Source: Arthrobacter sp. 9AX (lineage in GTDB: Bacteria > Actinomycetota > Actinomycetes > Actinomycetales > Micrococcaceae). From it: DNA of 64,000 bases. A program made the translations under genes and the position numbers. The stretch is from NCBI RefSeq assembly GCF_902506095.1, contig NZ_LR733293.1:1607060-1671059 (forward strand). The letters run 5' to 3'. This document shows, one piece after another, positions 1-8,995 of this stretch (the stretch's first letter is position 1; every line of letters starts with the position of its first letter). The notes beneath the pieces were generated by a model. The model saw only the letters and a list, made by a program, of their open reading frames with translations. It made no database searches and was not told the DNA's origin.

Positions 1-2086
1 CGCCGGGGTTGGCGACGTCGAACACGCCGCCGAGCCAGCCCCACTGGTACACGGCCACCACGGCGCCGAACGCTGCGGCGAGCGAGAGCAGGAAGCCGCC
101 GGTGGCGAGCAGCGGTACCACGATGGAGCGGAAGACCAGCAGCAGGAGGATCAGGGAAAGTCCGACGACGATGGCCAGGTACGGCGGCAGGGCGTCACCG
201 AGCTTCGTGGAGACGTCCACGTTCCCGGCCGTCTGCCCCGTCAGGCCCATGGCCACGCCGTAATCGGCCTGGATCTGATCGTTCAGGCCACGGAGTTCGG
301 CGACCACCTGGACGGTGCTGGCGCTCGCCGGGCCTTCCTCGGGGATCACCTGGAAGACGGCGGTGCGGCGGTCTTCGCTGAGGGCGACGGGCACGGCGGC
401 CACCACGTTGTCCACGGCGCGGAGCTTGTCCGCGACGTCGTACTGCAGGGTCTGGGCCTGGGCCTCGGTGAGGCCTGCCGGGAATTCGCCCACGGCCACA
501 ATGGGGCCGGTGACGCCTTCGCCGAAGCTCCGGGCCGTCAGGTCATATGCCTGGTAGGCCTCTGACTCCACTGGCTCCGATCCGCCGTCGGGAAGAGCCA
601 GCTGCAGCTGGGTGGCCGGGACCGCCAGTGTGGCCAGCAGCAGCACCCCCGCCAGCAGCGCAAAGACGGGATGCCGGGTGACAAGGCCGCCCCAGCCGTG
701 CGTGCTGCGCTCGCGGTCCTTGGCATCATCGGCGGCCTCGTGGCCGGGTTCGGCGTTGTGTGCCTCGGCCTTCGCCCAGGCGCGCCTTGAGATGATGCGC
801 CGGCCGATCAGGGACAGCATGGCCGGTGTGAGGGTGATGGCCACAAGGACCGCTACGGCCACCGTCCCGGCCGCTGCCAGGCCCATCACGGCGAGGAACG
901 GAAGGCCCGGCACAACCAGTGCCGCGAGGGCAATGATCACGGTGAGGCCTGCGAAGACCACGGCGTTGCCGGAGGTTCCGGTGGCGCGTGCCACGGACTC
1001 CTCCAGGCCCATGCCGGCCAGCAGCTGCGTACGGTGCCGGTTGACGATGAACAGCGAGTAGTCGATGCCGACGGCGAGGCCCAGCATCAGGGCAAGCATG
1101 GGGGAGATGGAGCTCATGTCGAACAGCCCGGACAGGGCGAAGGTAATTCCCACACCCACGCCAACACCAATAACGGCCATCAGGAGCGGCAGCCCGGCGG
1201 CGATCAGCGTGCCCAGCATGATGATCAGGACCAGGGCCGCCACCGCAATGCCAATGATCTCGGCGGCCCCGAAGAGTTCGGAGATATCCTCGGTGATCTC
1301 CTTGCTGGCATAGGCCGTGACGCCGGCCACGGACGTTTCGTGGGCGATGTCCTGGACCTGCTGGCGGACCTCCGGGCTCAGGCCGTTGATGGAGGTGTTG
1401 AACTGCACCTGCGCGACTGCGGCGCGGCCGTCCTCGGAGACAAAACGGATGGCCGAGGACGCTTCCGCCTGGCGTTTGCCCAGCTCCAGCTTGGCCTTGT
1501 TTGCTTCCAGTTCGCTGGCGCCGGCGTCGAGCCTTGCCTGTCCCTGCGCCAAGGCTGCCTTCTGCTGGCCCAGCTGTGCCTCGATGACGGCCGCGGGGGC
1601 TCCGGCGGCGGCCAGCTGCTGCTCTGCTGCTGCCAGCTGTGCCTTGCCGGCGTCCAGCTGGGCGCGGGAGGCGTCCAGCTGTGCCTGGCCCGCAGCCAGC
1701 TGCTGCCCTCCGTCGGTGATGGCCTGTCCGGCCTGGTCCACCTGCGCCTGGGTGGCGAACGGATCAACAGTGCCGCGGACGCTTGGCACGGATTCGAGCT
1801 TCTTCAGGGCATCGGTGACCGCGGCGCGGCTTTCGGCGGTGAAACCGCCGTCGGGAGCCTCAAAAACGATCGTTGCCGTGCCCCCGGAAGCGGCAGGAAG
1901 CTCTTCCTTCAGCTTGTCCGCGATCCGCTGCGTTTCGGTGCCGGGGATCTGGAAGTTATTGGACAGGGTGCCGTGGAACGCGGCAGCCGAGCCGCCCACA
2001 GCCACCAGGACGGCCAGCCAGAGTGAGATGACCAGCCAGCGCCGGCGGTAGGAGAACTTGCCCAGGCGGTAGAGGAACAGAGCCAT
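1..2086 (-). CDS. MMPL/RND-family membrane exporter (C-terminus cut by window edge)
   Basis: About 695 residues are visible from an ATG at 2086; the gene runs off the left edge. It begins MALFLYRLGKFSYRRRW, followed by a first membrane helix (about residues 16-36), a large extracytoplasmic loop, a cluster of helices containing GIDYSLFIVNRHR (the usual MMPL signature region), a cytoplasmic linker, then a second helix, loop and helix set. This is the duplicated MMPL/RND fold, which uses proton motive force to export lipids, drugs or peptides. The first loop carries a coiled coil (about residues 115-205) made of QLDAGKAQLAAAEQQL-like heptads. The gene lies 18 bp downstream of a tetR gene on the same strand, so the pair is probably one operon controlled by that repressor. 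No Shine-Dalgarno sequence is evident; translational coupling to tetR is likely. The substrate cannot be told from the sequence. Confidence 0.9.
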   Translation of the reverse strand, partial: MALFLYRLGKFSYRRRWLVISLWLAVLVAVGGSAAAFHGTLSNNFQIPGTETQRIADKLKEELPAASGGTATIVFEAPDGGFTAESRAAVTDALKKLESVPSVRGTVDPFATQAQVDQAGQAITDGGQQLAAGQAQLDASRAQLDAGKAQLAAAEQQLAAAGAPAAVIEAQLGQQKAALAQGQARLDAGASELEANKAKLELGKRQAEASSAIRFVSEDGRAAVAQVQFNTSINGLSPEVRQQVQDIAHETSVAGVTAYASKEITEDISELFGAAEIIGIAVAALVLIIMLGTLIAAGLPLLMAVIGVGVGVGITFALSGLFDMSSISPMLALMLGLAVGIDYSLFIVNRHRTQLLAGMGLEESVARATGTSGNAVVFAGLTVIIALAALVVPGLPFLAVMGLAAAGTVAVAVLVAITLTPAMLSLIGRRIISRRAWAKAEAHNAEPGHEAADDAKDRERSTHGWGGLVTRHPVFALLAGVLLLATLAVPATQLQLALPDGGSEPVESEAYQAYDLTARSFGEGVTGPIVAVGEFPAGLTEAQAQTLQYDVADKLRAVDNVVAAVPVALSEDRRTAVFQVIPEEGPASASTVQVVAELRGLNDQIQADYGVAMGLTGQTAGNVDVSTKLGDALPPYLAIVVGLSLILLLLVFRSIVVPLLATGGFLLSLAAAFGAVVAVYQWGWLGGVFDVANPG

Positions 2087-2104
2087 AAGAGGAAACCGAT
2101 CTGA

Positions 2105-2794
2105 TCAGGAGGAAACGGATGCGGAAGGGGCGGGACGGAAGGGGGCAGGTGTGCTGCCTGCGGTGAAACCGGAACCGAGCAGCGACATGGCGTCGATCAG
2201 GAGTTGGCGGAGCTCAGCCAGGGAGGCGGGGGAAAGGTCGGCGCCGCGGCGGGTAAACCAGACCTCGAGGGCGGCCTTGCCGCAGGAGATCACCGCGCCC
2301 GCCAGCGCCCGGACATAGAGTTCGTCCTCGCTGTCTTCCGGGCCCGCCACCCGTTCGCGGGCGACGGCGATGATCTGTTCGGTGCAGTGCTCCCAGGCTT
2401 CCAGTTCCGAGTGCGACATCAGCGCGCTTTGCTGGGTGAGGGTAAACAGTTCGGCTAGTGGTGCAACGGTCATGGGGTCCGCCAGCGCTATAAGGGCGGC
2501 CTGGGCGGACTGCAGGATCGGTTCGTCAGCCGGCCGGAGCCGGAACTGCTGGATGGCGTTGTCCAGGAAGCCGTGGGTGACGGACGCGAGGGCGGCATCG
2601 GTGCTGCTGAAGTAGTTGAAGAAGGTGCGCCGGGAAATGCCGGCAGCGTCCGCGATGTCCTCCACAGTGAAGCTTCCCGGCCCGCGGGTGCGCAGCAGTG
2701 CCAGGGCTGCGTCCGTGATGGCCTGCCGGGTGGCTGCCTTGTTCAGCTCACGCCGGGAAGGTGTGGCCGCTGGCGGAGTGCCGTCAATGCTCAT
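2105..2794 (-). CDS. TetR/AcrR-family repressor of the MMPL exporter
   Basis: A 229-residue protein with an N-terminal TetR helix-turn-helix at about residues 16-62 (AITDAALALL, then FTVEDIADAAGISRRTFFNY). The all-helical C-terminal domain resembles the ligand-binding half of this family. It is the first gene of an operon with the MMPL exporter. The usual arrangement is a regulator that leaves DNA when it binds the exported compound or a mimic. A 16-bp perfect palindrome lies in its own promoter, so autorepression is likely. The ATG at 2794 sits six bases after a TAGTGT hexamer and has no Shine-Dalgarno sequence, so the mRNA is probably leaderless. The inducer is unknown. Confidence 0.92.
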   Translation of the reverse strand: MSIDGTPPAATPSRRELNKAATRQAITDAALALLRTRGPGSFTVEDIADAAGISRRTFFNYFSSTDAALASVTHGFLDNAIQQFRLRPADEPILQSAQAALIALADPMTVAPLAELFTLTQQSALMSHSELEAWEHCTEQIIAVARERVAGPEDSEDELYVRALAGAVISCGKAALEVWFTRRGADLSPASLAELRQLLIDAMSLLGSGFTAGSTPAPFRPAPSASVSS

Positions 2795-2830
2795 GTGGTT
2801 ACACTACGTGCAAATTTGCACGACGGGCAA
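2795..2830 (-). promoter_or_regulatory. tetR-MMPL promoter with embedded operator palindrome
   Basis: Read on the minus strand: TTGCCC (2825-2830) as -35, an 18-bp spacer, TAGTGT (2801-2806) as -10, six bases, then the ATG. The perfect palindrome CGTGCAAATTTGCACG occupies 2807-2822, almost the whole spacer. A repressor bound there would block polymerase, which fits an autoregulated TetR operator. The palindrome is seen directly; its function is inferred. Confidence 0.7.
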
Positions 2831-2969
2831 GTTTCTGGTGCGCCAGATTCACAGGAAGATGAAAGGTTCCCGACAGCTGTTCCAGAACCTGGTCCCGGAT
2901 GCTTGGAGTGTCCCGGGAGGGATGAATCACCAGCAGCCGTCCCCGAACGGCAGATCCAGGAGACAAAGA

Positions 2970-3536
2970 ATGTCACGCACAAAGAAAATGACCCTCGGCT
3001 TGTCAGCCGCGGCGCTGGCCCTTGGCGCCGGAATCGGCGTAGCCGGCATGGCCTCCGCCACCACCACGCCAACCCCCTCTCCCAGCGCAAGCTCCAGCGC
3101 CTCTGCGGACGGGAGCACCAGCACCGCGCCCGGCGGCATGGGCAAGCACGGCGGCCGCGGCGGCGAGCGGGGCGTGGCGCAGGCCTCTGCGCTCGCGGAA
3201 AAGCTCGGCGTCGACGAGGCCAAGGTCACGGAGGCGCTCCAGGCATTCCGTGATGCGAACAAGCCCACCACGCCGCCGGCCGAAGGCCAGAAGCCGGACC
3301 AGGCCACCCGCGATGCCGCCCTGGCGAAGTCCTTGGCGGGGTCCCTCGGAATCGAGGAGTCCAAGGTCACGGCCGCCTTGGCGGAGCTCCGCACCGAACG
3401 GCAGGCGGAGGAGGCAGCTGGATTGAAGACGCGGCTTGACCAGGCCGTGACGGACGGAAAGCTGACGCAGGCCGAGGCCGACGCTGTTACCAAGGCGGTG
3501 CAGAACGGCGTCATCGGCGGCGGCGGCCGCCACTGA
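2970..3536 (+). CDS. Small secreted helical-repeat protein of unknown function
   Basis: A 188-residue protein. The ATG at 2970 is chosen because AGGAG lies at a suitable distance and it leads directly into a signal peptide (MSRTKKMTLGLSAAALALG, probable cleavage after an Ala-x-Ala near residue 31). A Thr/Pro/Ser linker and a Gly/His-rich patch follow. Two copies of a roughly 25-residue helical motif come next: LAEKLGVDEAKVTEALQAFR and LAGSLGIEESKVTAALAELR. A third helical segment and a Gly-rich end (IGGGGRH) finish the protein. The repeats resemble small secreted helical proteins common in Actinobacteria, but no function can be assigned. The gene is divergent from tetR and ends at a strong bidirectional terminator. 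Confidence 0.85.
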   Translation: MSRTKKMTLGLSAAALALGAGIGVAGMASATTTPTPSPSASSSASADGSTSTAPGGMGKHGGRGGERGVAQASALAEKLGVDEAKVTEALQAFRDANKPTTPPAEGQKPDQATRDAALAKSLAGSLGIEESKVTAALAELRTERQAEEAAGLKTRLDQAVTDGKLTQAEADAVTKAVQNGVIGGGGRH

Positions 3537-3553
3537 CCGAGGGCTGAAAGGCA

Positions 3554-3587
3554 AAGAAGTCCCCGGGATACTTCCCGGGGACTTCTT
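3554..3587. terminator. Bidirectional intrinsic terminator between convergent genes
   Basis: A perfect 14-bp inverted repeat (AAGAAGTCCCCGGG, six-base loop, CCCGGGGACTTCTT) between the secreted-protein gene and the convergent symporter gene. The A/T-rich outer ends give short U-tracts on either strand. Confidence 0.9.
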
Positions 3588-3614
3588 GATCTGCAGGGCG
3601 TGAGCAGGGGCCTC

Positions 3615-5048
3615 TTAGGCCTTCGCGTCCGCCAGTTCCCGCGGCGCGGTGCCGGCGGAGATTCCGTCGGACGGGGCGGCGGCATCAGCAGAATCGTCAA
3701 CGAACGGAGTGCCGTTGCGGGGTGCGTTGTACAGCTGCTCGTCCAGGATGCCCTGGCGCTTTGCCACGATGGTGGGTACGAGCGCCTGGCCGGCGACGTT
3801 CACCGCGGTGCGGCCCATGTCCAGGATGGGATCGATGGCCAGCAGGAGGCCGACGCCGGCAAGCGGCAGTCCCAGCGTGGAGAGCGTCAGGGTCAGCATC
3901 ACCACGGCGCCGGTGGTTCCGGCGGTTGCCGCAGAGCCAAGGACAGAGACGAGTGCGATCAGCAGGTACTGGCTGAAGTCCAGCTGGATGCCGAAGAACT
4001 GGGCCACAAAGATCGCAGAGATGGCCGGATAGATCGCGGCGCAGCCATCCATCTTCGTGGTGGCGCCCAGCGGCACGGCAAAGGAAGCGTAGCCGCGGGG
4101 GACGCCGAGGCTGCGCTCGGTCACGCGCTGGGTCAGCGGCAGGGTGCCCACCGAGGAGCGGGAGACGAAGGCCAGCTGGACGGCCGGCCACACTCCGGAG
4201 AAGTACTGCTTGACGGACAGGCCGTGGGTGCGGACCAGGATGGGGTAGACCGCGAAGAGCACCAGGGCCAGGCCCACGTAGATGGCAAAGGTGAACTTGC
4301 CCAGGGAGCCGATGGTGTCCCACCCGTAGACGGCAACGGCGTTGCCGATGAGGCCCACGGTGCCCAGCGGCGCGATGCGGATGATCCACCACAGGACCTT
4401 CTGGATTACGGCAAGAGCGGAGGCGTTCAGGTTCAGGAAGGGCTCGGCAGCCTTGCCCACCTTGAGGGCGGCAACGCCGACGGCGATGGCGATCACCAGG
4501 ATCTGAAGCACGTTGAAGCTCACGGAGGTGGTGACGGCGCCGGATTCGGCCACGGTGGAGCTGGCGCCCAGGCCGAGGAAGTTCTTGGGGAAGAGGCCGA
4601 TGAGGAAGGACCACCAGTCACCGGACTTGCCGGAGTACTTGGCCTCCTCGGTGATGCCGGTGTTGGCGCCGGGCTGCAGCAGGACGCCCAGGCCGATCCC
4701 GATCAGCACGGCGATCAGGGAGGTGATGGCGAACCACAGGAGGGTGTTCCAAGCCAGCTTGGCGGCGTTGGACACCTGGCGGAGGTTGGAGATGGAACTG
4801 ACCACAGCGGTGAAAATGAGGGGCACCACGGCGGTCTGCAGCAGGGACACATAGCTGGAGCCGATGGTCTGCAGCGTGGCGCCGAGGCCGTTGGGGCTGG
4901 CCTTGGTGCTGCCGGTGTACTTGGCCAGGAGGCCAAGGCCAAGGCCAACGATCAGGGCGGCGATAATCTGGACGCCGAACGAGCCGGCCCACTTGGGAAG
5001 CTGGAAGCCGGGCGTGGCGGATTCTGGGGAACGGGTTTGAGTGCTCAC
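3615..5048 (-). CDS. Dicarboxylate/amino-acid:cation symporter (DAACS family)
   Basis: A 477-residue membrane protein of the GltP/DctA family, which imports glutamate, aspartate or C4-dicarboxylates with protons or sodium. Family marks are a Ser-rich hairpin (VSRSSVGTLPL), the motif GATTKMDGCAAIYPA in place of the common ATxNMDGTA, and a final substrate/cation region with IDPILDMGRTAVNVAGQ. Hydrophobic helices run from about residue 25 to 430. The start is GTG at 5048. The gene is monocistronic by spacing: a terminator follows it and 197 bp separate it from the next gene upstream. The divergence at the MDGCAA motif makes the exact substrate uncertain. Confidence 0.92.
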   Translation of the reverse strand: MSTQTRSPESATPGFQLPKWAGSFGVQIIAALIVGLGLGLLAKYTGSTKASPNGLGATLQTIGSSYVSLLQTAVVPLIFTAVVSSISNLRQVSNAAKLAWNTLLWFAITSLIAVLIGIGLGVLLQPGANTGITEEAKYSGKSGDWWSFLIGLFPKNFLGLGASSTVAESGAVTTSVSFNVLQILVIAIAVGVAALKVGKAAEPFLNLNASALAVIQKVLWWIIRIAPLGTVGLIGNAVAVYGWDTIGSLGKFTFAIYVGLALVLFAVYPILVRTHGLSVKQYFSGVWPAVQLAFVSRSSVGTLPLTQRVTERSLGVPRGYASFAVPLGATTKMDGCAAIYPAISAIFVAQFFGIQLDFSQYLLIALVSVLGSAATAGTTGAVVMLTLTLSTLGLPLAGVGLLLAIDPILDMGRTAVNVAGQALVPTIVAKRQGILDEQLYNAPRNGTPFVDDSADAAAPSDGISAGTAPRELADAKA

Positions 5049-5060
5049 CCGAATACGTTA
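5049..5060 (-). promoter_or_regulatory. Predicted -10 hexamer of the symporter gene (leaderless)
   Basis: On the minus strand TAACGT (5055-5060) is followed by six bases and the GTG start at 5048. There is no Shine-Dalgarno sequence in between, so transcription should begin at the start codon. The rest of the 5061-5245 intergenic stretch holds no gene that I can see. Confidence 0.5.
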
Positions 5061-5245
5061 GGGGCAGGTTCCATATCACGACGAACGAATATTGAGAAAT
5101 ATTACACGAGCAAGACTTTCCCTCGCGACCGCGATCCGCGTGAAATCAAGGGTTCCAAGGCTTTATGTTACTTATTCCCGGCGTTGGTGTGGCATATCTC
5201 TCGCGTCTGGGGGCGGCGACACGACCGCCTTCCACCCGCGGAACC

Positions 5246-6931
5246 TTAACCGAGCAGCGCCCGGCGGAGGGTGTCCAGTCCCACGGAGCCGATGTTGAGG
5301 GCCTTGGTGTGGAACTCTTTGAGGTCGAACCCTGGCCGTGCTTCGAGCTCGGCGCGGATCTGTTCCCAAAGGCGCTGGCCCACCTTGTACGAGGGCGCCT
5401 GGCCGGGCCAGCCGAGGTACCGGGCGAACTCGAAGTTGAGCTGGCCTTCGCTGATGGGCAGGTTCTGCTTCAGGAAGTCGTAGCCCTTCTCCGGCGTCCA
5501 GGTTCCGGAGCCCCAGCGTGGGGGGACGGTCAGTTCCAGGTGGACGCCGATGTCGAACACCACGCGGGTGGCGCGCATCCGCTGCATGTCCAGCATGCCC
5601 ATATGGTCGCCGGGGTCGTTGAGGTAGCCGAGCTCCTGCATGAGTTTCTCGGCGTAAAGGGCCCAGCCTTCGCCGTGGCCGGAGGTCCAGCAGACGTTCC
5701 GGCGCCACTTGTTCAGCAGTTCACGGCGGTAGGTGGCCGTGGCCACCTGGAGGTGGTGGCCCGGGACCCCTTCGTGGAAGACAGTGGTGGTTTCCGCCCA
5801 GGTGGTGAAGGTGTCCTCGCCTGCCGGGACGGACCACCACATGCGGCCGGGGCGGCTGAAGTCATCTGATGGGCCGGTGTAGTAGATGCCGCCCTCATCG
5901 GTGGGGGCGATGCGGCACTCGAGCTTCTTCATAACGTCCGGAATCTCGAAGTGCACGCCGGCGAGCTCGGCCACGGCCTTGTCAGAGAGCTCCTGCATCC
6001 ATTCCCGCAGCGCCTCCTTGCCTTTCAGCTGGCGGGCGGGATCGTTGTTCAGGATTTCCTTGGCTTCGTCGATGGACGCGCCGGCCTTGATGCTGTGGGC
6101 TACGCGTTCCTGTTCCGCAATGAGCCGGTCCAGCTCTTCCACGCCCCAGGCGTAGGTTTCTTCCAGGTCCACGGCGGCGCCCAGGAAAGAGCGGGATGCC
6201 AGGGCGTAGCGGGCGCGTCCCACGGCGTCTTTCGCGGGTGCGGCGGGCAGCAGTTCCGTGCGGAGGAAGTCCGCGAACCCGGCGTAGGCGCTCCGGGCCG
6301 CGGCAGCTCCGGCGTCGAGCTCGTCCTGGATGGCGGCGGGCAGGGGACCGGCGGCCGTGGTTGCCTCTGCGGCGAGCTTCGCGAAGAAGCCGTCCTCCGC
6401 AGCGTACTTTGTGACCTGCTCAATCACGATGTTGACCTGCCGTGCGGCCGAGACCCGGCCGGAGTCCCGCGCCAGCCGGAGCGATTCCCGGTACCCGGCA
6501 AGGGCTGCCGGAACGTTGGCTGCCCGGCCGGCGATGTGCTGCCAGTGCTCCGCGGTCTCTGTGGGCATCAGGTCGAAGATGGCACGGATGTCCTGGGCGG
6601 GGGAGGCGATGTTGTTCAGGTCCGCGTACTCCCAGCCGGAGGCATGGATCAGCAGCTGCAGGCCAAGCCGCTCCTGCATGGCGTCGAGGGTGACGGCGTC
6701 CACCTCGTCCTCGGGCTCAAGGCCTTCCAGTTCTTCCAGCGTGTGGCGGGCAGCCTCGGCGAATTCCGCGATGCCGGCGGGGGAGAAGTCCTGGTATTCC
6801 GTTTCGTGTCCGGGCACGCCAAGGGTGGTGGCGAAAGACGGATTAAGCCTGATCAGCGTGTCCGTGTAGCTGTCCGCGACGGCGTCGATGCGCGTTTTCG
6901 GGCGGGCGGCAGGTGAAGTGTCTGTAGTCAC
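5246..6931 (-). CDS. DUF885-family putative zinc peptidase
   Basis: A 561-residue, mostly helical protein, about the normal length for DUF885. The key motif is VFHEGVPGHHLQ, an HExxGH-like zinc-binding and catalytic site, with supporting motifs such as SGHGEGWALYAEKLM and FARYLGWPGQA. No signal peptide is visible, so it is probably cytoplasmic. The family is related to thermolysin-like gluzincin peptidases, but substrates are poorly known. The GTG at 6931 is chosen because TAGTCT lies six bases upstream on the minus strand and the N-terminus reads MTTDTSPAARPKTRIDAVAD. It begins 14 bp after accE, so it may also be read through from the carboxylase genes. Confidence 0.88.
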   Translation of the reverse strand: MTTDTSPAARPKTRIDAVADSYTDTLIRLNPSFATTLGVPGHETEYQDFSPAGIAEFAEAARHTLEELEGLEPEDEVDAVTLDAMQERLGLQLLIHASGWEYADLNNIASPAQDIRAIFDLMPTETAEHWQHIAGRAANVPAALAGYRESLRLARDSGRVSAARQVNIVIEQVTKYAAEDGFFAKLAAEATTAAGPLPAAIQDELDAGAAAARSAYAGFADFLRTELLPAAPAKDAVGRARYALASRSFLGAAVDLEETYAWGVEELDRLIAEQERVAHSIKAGASIDEAKEILNNDPARQLKGKEALREWMQELSDKAVAELAGVHFEIPDVMKKLECRIAPTDEGGIYYTGPSDDFSRPGRMWWSVPAGEDTFTTWAETTTVFHEGVPGHHLQVATATYRRELLNKWRRNVCWTSGHGEGWALYAEKLMQELGYLNDPGDHMGMLDMQRMRATRVVFDIGVHLELTVPPRWGSGTWTPEKGYDFLKQNLPISEGQLNFEFARYLGWPGQAPSYKVGQRLWEQIRAELEARPGFDLKEFHTKALNIGSVGLDTLRRALLG

Positions 6932-6943
6932 TCCACGAGACTA
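6932..6943 (-). promoter_or_regulatory. Predicted -10 hexamer for the DUF885 gene (leaderless)
   Basis: TAGTCT (6938-6943, minus strand) lies six bases before the GTG start, between the accE stop and the DUF885 start. The pattern matches the other predicted leaderless genes in this window. Confidence 0.5.
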
Positions 6944-6945
6944 AT

Positions 6946-7194
6946 TCAGCCGCGGCTTCGCTTCCACGCCCCGGGGCCGGGTGTCGGGGCCAGCCGCAGC
7001 TGCTGCCGGCGCACCCAGTGCCGGACGGACGGCTTGTCCTGCCGGGCCGGCTCGTCGCCGCCCCGGGAGAGGACGACGGCGGTGAGCGCCGCCAGTTCCT
7101 CGGCAGTCGGCTGGCCCTTGACAACAGAGAGCAGCGGCGCGGCGGGTGCCTCGGCTCCGGCCGCCTCGGCCACCGGCTTTTCGGGGATGCTCAC
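6946..7194 (-). CDS. accE: Acyl-CoA carboxylase epsilon subunit
   Basis: An 82-residue protein whose GTG overlaps the stop of the carboxyltransferase gene (GTGA). The sequence [20 protein letters not shown] near residue 20 is the typical actinobacterial epsilon-subunit core (a short beta strand plus a helix that binds the beta subunit). A basic Trp-containing tail follows ([10 protein letters not shown]). In Streptomyces and Mycobacterium, epsilon subunits stabilise and activate the alpha-beta carboxylase that makes malonyl- or methylmalonyl-CoA. The coupling to accD supports this assignment strongly. Confidence 0.88.
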   Translation of the reverse strand: MSIPEKPVAEAAGAEAPAAPLLSVVKGQPTAEELAALTAVVLSRGGDEPARQDKPSVRHWVRRQQLRLAPTPGPGAWKRSRG

Positions 7195-8774
7195 AGCGGG
7201 ATGTTCCCATGCTTCTTGGTGGGGAGGCTGGCGCGCTTGTCGCGCAGCGCCCGAAGGCCCTTGATGATCTGGATCCTGGTTTCGGACGGGGCGATGACCG
7301 CGTCCACATAGCCGAGTTCGGCTGCCTGGTACGGGTTGAGCAGCTCTTCCTCGTACTGCCGGATGACCTCGGCCCGGCGCGCCTCGACGTCTCCGCCGGC
7401 TTCTGCCACGGCGGCGAGGTCGCGGCGGTAAAGGATGTTCACGGCTCCCTGGGCACCCATCACGCCGATCTGCGCCGTCGGCCAGGCGAGGTTCAGGTCG
7501 GCGCCCAGCTTCTTTGAACCCATCACGATGTAAGCCCCGCCGTAGGCCTTGCGGGTGATCACGGTTAGCTTGGGAACGGTGGCCTCGGCGTAGGCGTACA
7601 GCAGCTTGGCGCCACGGCGGATGATGCCCTGGAACTCCTGGTCCTTGCCGGGCAGGAAGCCCGGAACGTCCACCAGGGTGATGATGGGGATGTTGAAGGC
7701 GTCGCAGTGGCGGACAAAGCGGGCAGCCTTCTCGGACGCGGCGATGTCCAAAGTCCCGGCAAACTGCAGGGGCTGGTTGGCCACGATGCCTACCGTGTGG
7801 CCCTCCACCCGGCCGTAACCGATCATTACGTTGGGGGCGTACAGGGCCTGCATCTCCAGGAAGTGGCCGTCATCCACGATCTGCTCAACAACGGTGCGCA
7901 TGTCGTAGGGCTGGTTGGCCGAATCCGGGATGAGCGCGTCCAGGGCGAGGTCGTCGTCGTCGAGGTCCAGCTCCTGCTGGTGCTCCAGCACGGGTGCCTC
8001 GGAAAGGTTGTTGGAGGGCAGGAAGTCCAGCAGTTCACGGACAAACTCCACGGCGTCGGCTTCGTCCGAGGCCAGGTACGTGGACGTGCCGGTGGTGGCA
8101 TTGTGCTGGCGGGCGCCGCCAAGCGTTTCCATGTCCACGTCCTCGCCCGTGACGGTCTTGATGACGTCCGGGCCGGTAATGAACATGTGCGAGGTTTTGT
8201 CCACCATCACCACGTAGTCGGTGAGCGCGGGTGAGTAGGCGGCGCCGCCGGCGGAGGGGCCCATGATCAGGGAGATCTGCGGCACCACGCCTGAGGCGTG
8301 GACGTTGTTGCGGAAGATGTCCGCGAACATGGCCAGGGAAGCGACACCCTCCTGGATGCGGGCACCGCCGCCGTCCAGGATGCCCACCACCGGGCAACCG
8401 TTGCGGAGCGCGAACTCCTGCACCTTGACGATCTTTTCGCCGTTGACCTGGCTCAGCGAGCCGCCATAGACGGAGAAGTCCTGGCTGTAGACCGCTACCG
8501 GGCGGCCGTCCACCGTGCCGTAGCCCGAAACCAGGCCGTCACCCAGCGGCTTCTTCTTCTCCATCCCGAACGCGGTGGAGCGGTGGACTGCCAGCGCGTC
8601 GAATTCAACAAAGGAGTCTTCGTCGAGGAGGAGCTCAATGCGCTCGCGGGCGGTGTTCTTGCCGCGGGCGTGCTGCTTTTCGATCGCTTCGGGGCCGGAA
8701 GGCTGTTCGGCACGGGCCTGGCGGTCGCGGAAATCGGCGATTTTTCCCGCTGTCGTTGTCAGATCGTGGCTCAT
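7191..8774 (-). CDS. accD: Acyl-CoA (propionyl/acetyl-CoA) carboxylase beta subunit, carboxyltransferase
   Basis: A 527-residue carboxyltransferase of the PccB/AccD type, which moves CO2 from carboxybiotin to acetyl- or propionyl-CoA. Diagnostic segments are [14 protein letters not shown] near the N-terminus, [16 protein letters not shown], the oxyanion-forming [15 protein letters not shown], and [16 protein letters not shown] in the C-terminal half. The ATG at 8774 is preferred over the TTG one codon upstream because GGAG lies eight bases before it. accE follows with a 4-bp overlap. The biotin-carrying alpha subunit is not in the window, but biotin ligase lies just across the divergent promoter region. 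Acetyl versus propionyl specificity cannot be read with certainty. Confidence 0.93.
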   Translation of the reverse strand: MSHDLTTTAGKIADFRDRQARAEQPSGPEAIEKQHARGKNTARERIELLLDEDSFVEFDALAVHRSTAFGMEKKKPLGDGLVSGYGTVDGRPVAVYSQDFSVYGGSLSQVNGEKIVKVQEFALRNGCPVVGILDGGGARIQEGVASLAMFADIFRNNVHASGVVPQISLIMGPSAGGAAYSPALTDYVVMVDKTSHMFITGPDVIKTVTGEDVDMETLGGARQHNATTGTSTYLASDEADAVEFVRELLDFLPSNNLSEAPVLEHQQELDLDDDDLALDALIPDSANQPYDMRTVVEQIVDDGHFLEMQALYAPNVMIGYGRVEGHTVGIVANQPLQFAGTLDIAASEKAARFVRHCDAFNIPIITLVDVPGFLPGKDQEFQGIIRRGAKLLYAYAEATVPKLTVITRKAYGGAYIVMGSKKLGADLNLAWPTAQIGVMGAQGAVNILYRRDLAAVAEAGGDVEARRAEVIRQYEEELLNPYQAAELGYVDAVIAPSETRIQIIKGLRALRDKRASLPTKKHGNIPL

Positions 8775-8995
8775 CAAATATCTCCGGCTCTGTAGCAGAT
8801 TGGTCCAGTGGCGCTGTTGGTGCTGGCAGGTCTGATGCGGGAGTTAAGTAGCATCCACACAAAAAACGAACCCTGCTGGCTAGTCTAGTGACGCTTCTGA
8901 CACCGGCTGCTGTAGAAAACCTACAATTTTCTGCCGTGCCGCAGCCCGTCCCCACAAGTTACCCGCCGGTAACATAACTGGGTTAGAGTGGCTGC
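8775..8995. promoter_or_regulatory. Divergent accD / SDR promoter region with inverted repeat
   Basis: This 221-bp intergenic stretch holds the promoters of accDE (minus) and the SDR gene (plus). A perfect inverted repeat, GTTACC-CGCC-GGTAAC, lies at 8958-8973, just upstream of the hexamer TAGAGT (8984-8989). TAGAGT ends six bases before the SDR ATG, so the SDR transcript is predicted to be leaderless and the repeat would overlap its -35 region. The inverted repeat is a candidate operator; the regulator is unknown. Confidence 0.5.

Noticed and set aside
3600..5249. A 549-codon plus-strand frame opposite the symporter gene
   Set aside because: Its translation is Gly/Gln/Asp-rich with no domain, while the minus strand encodes a complete membrane transporter with family motifs.
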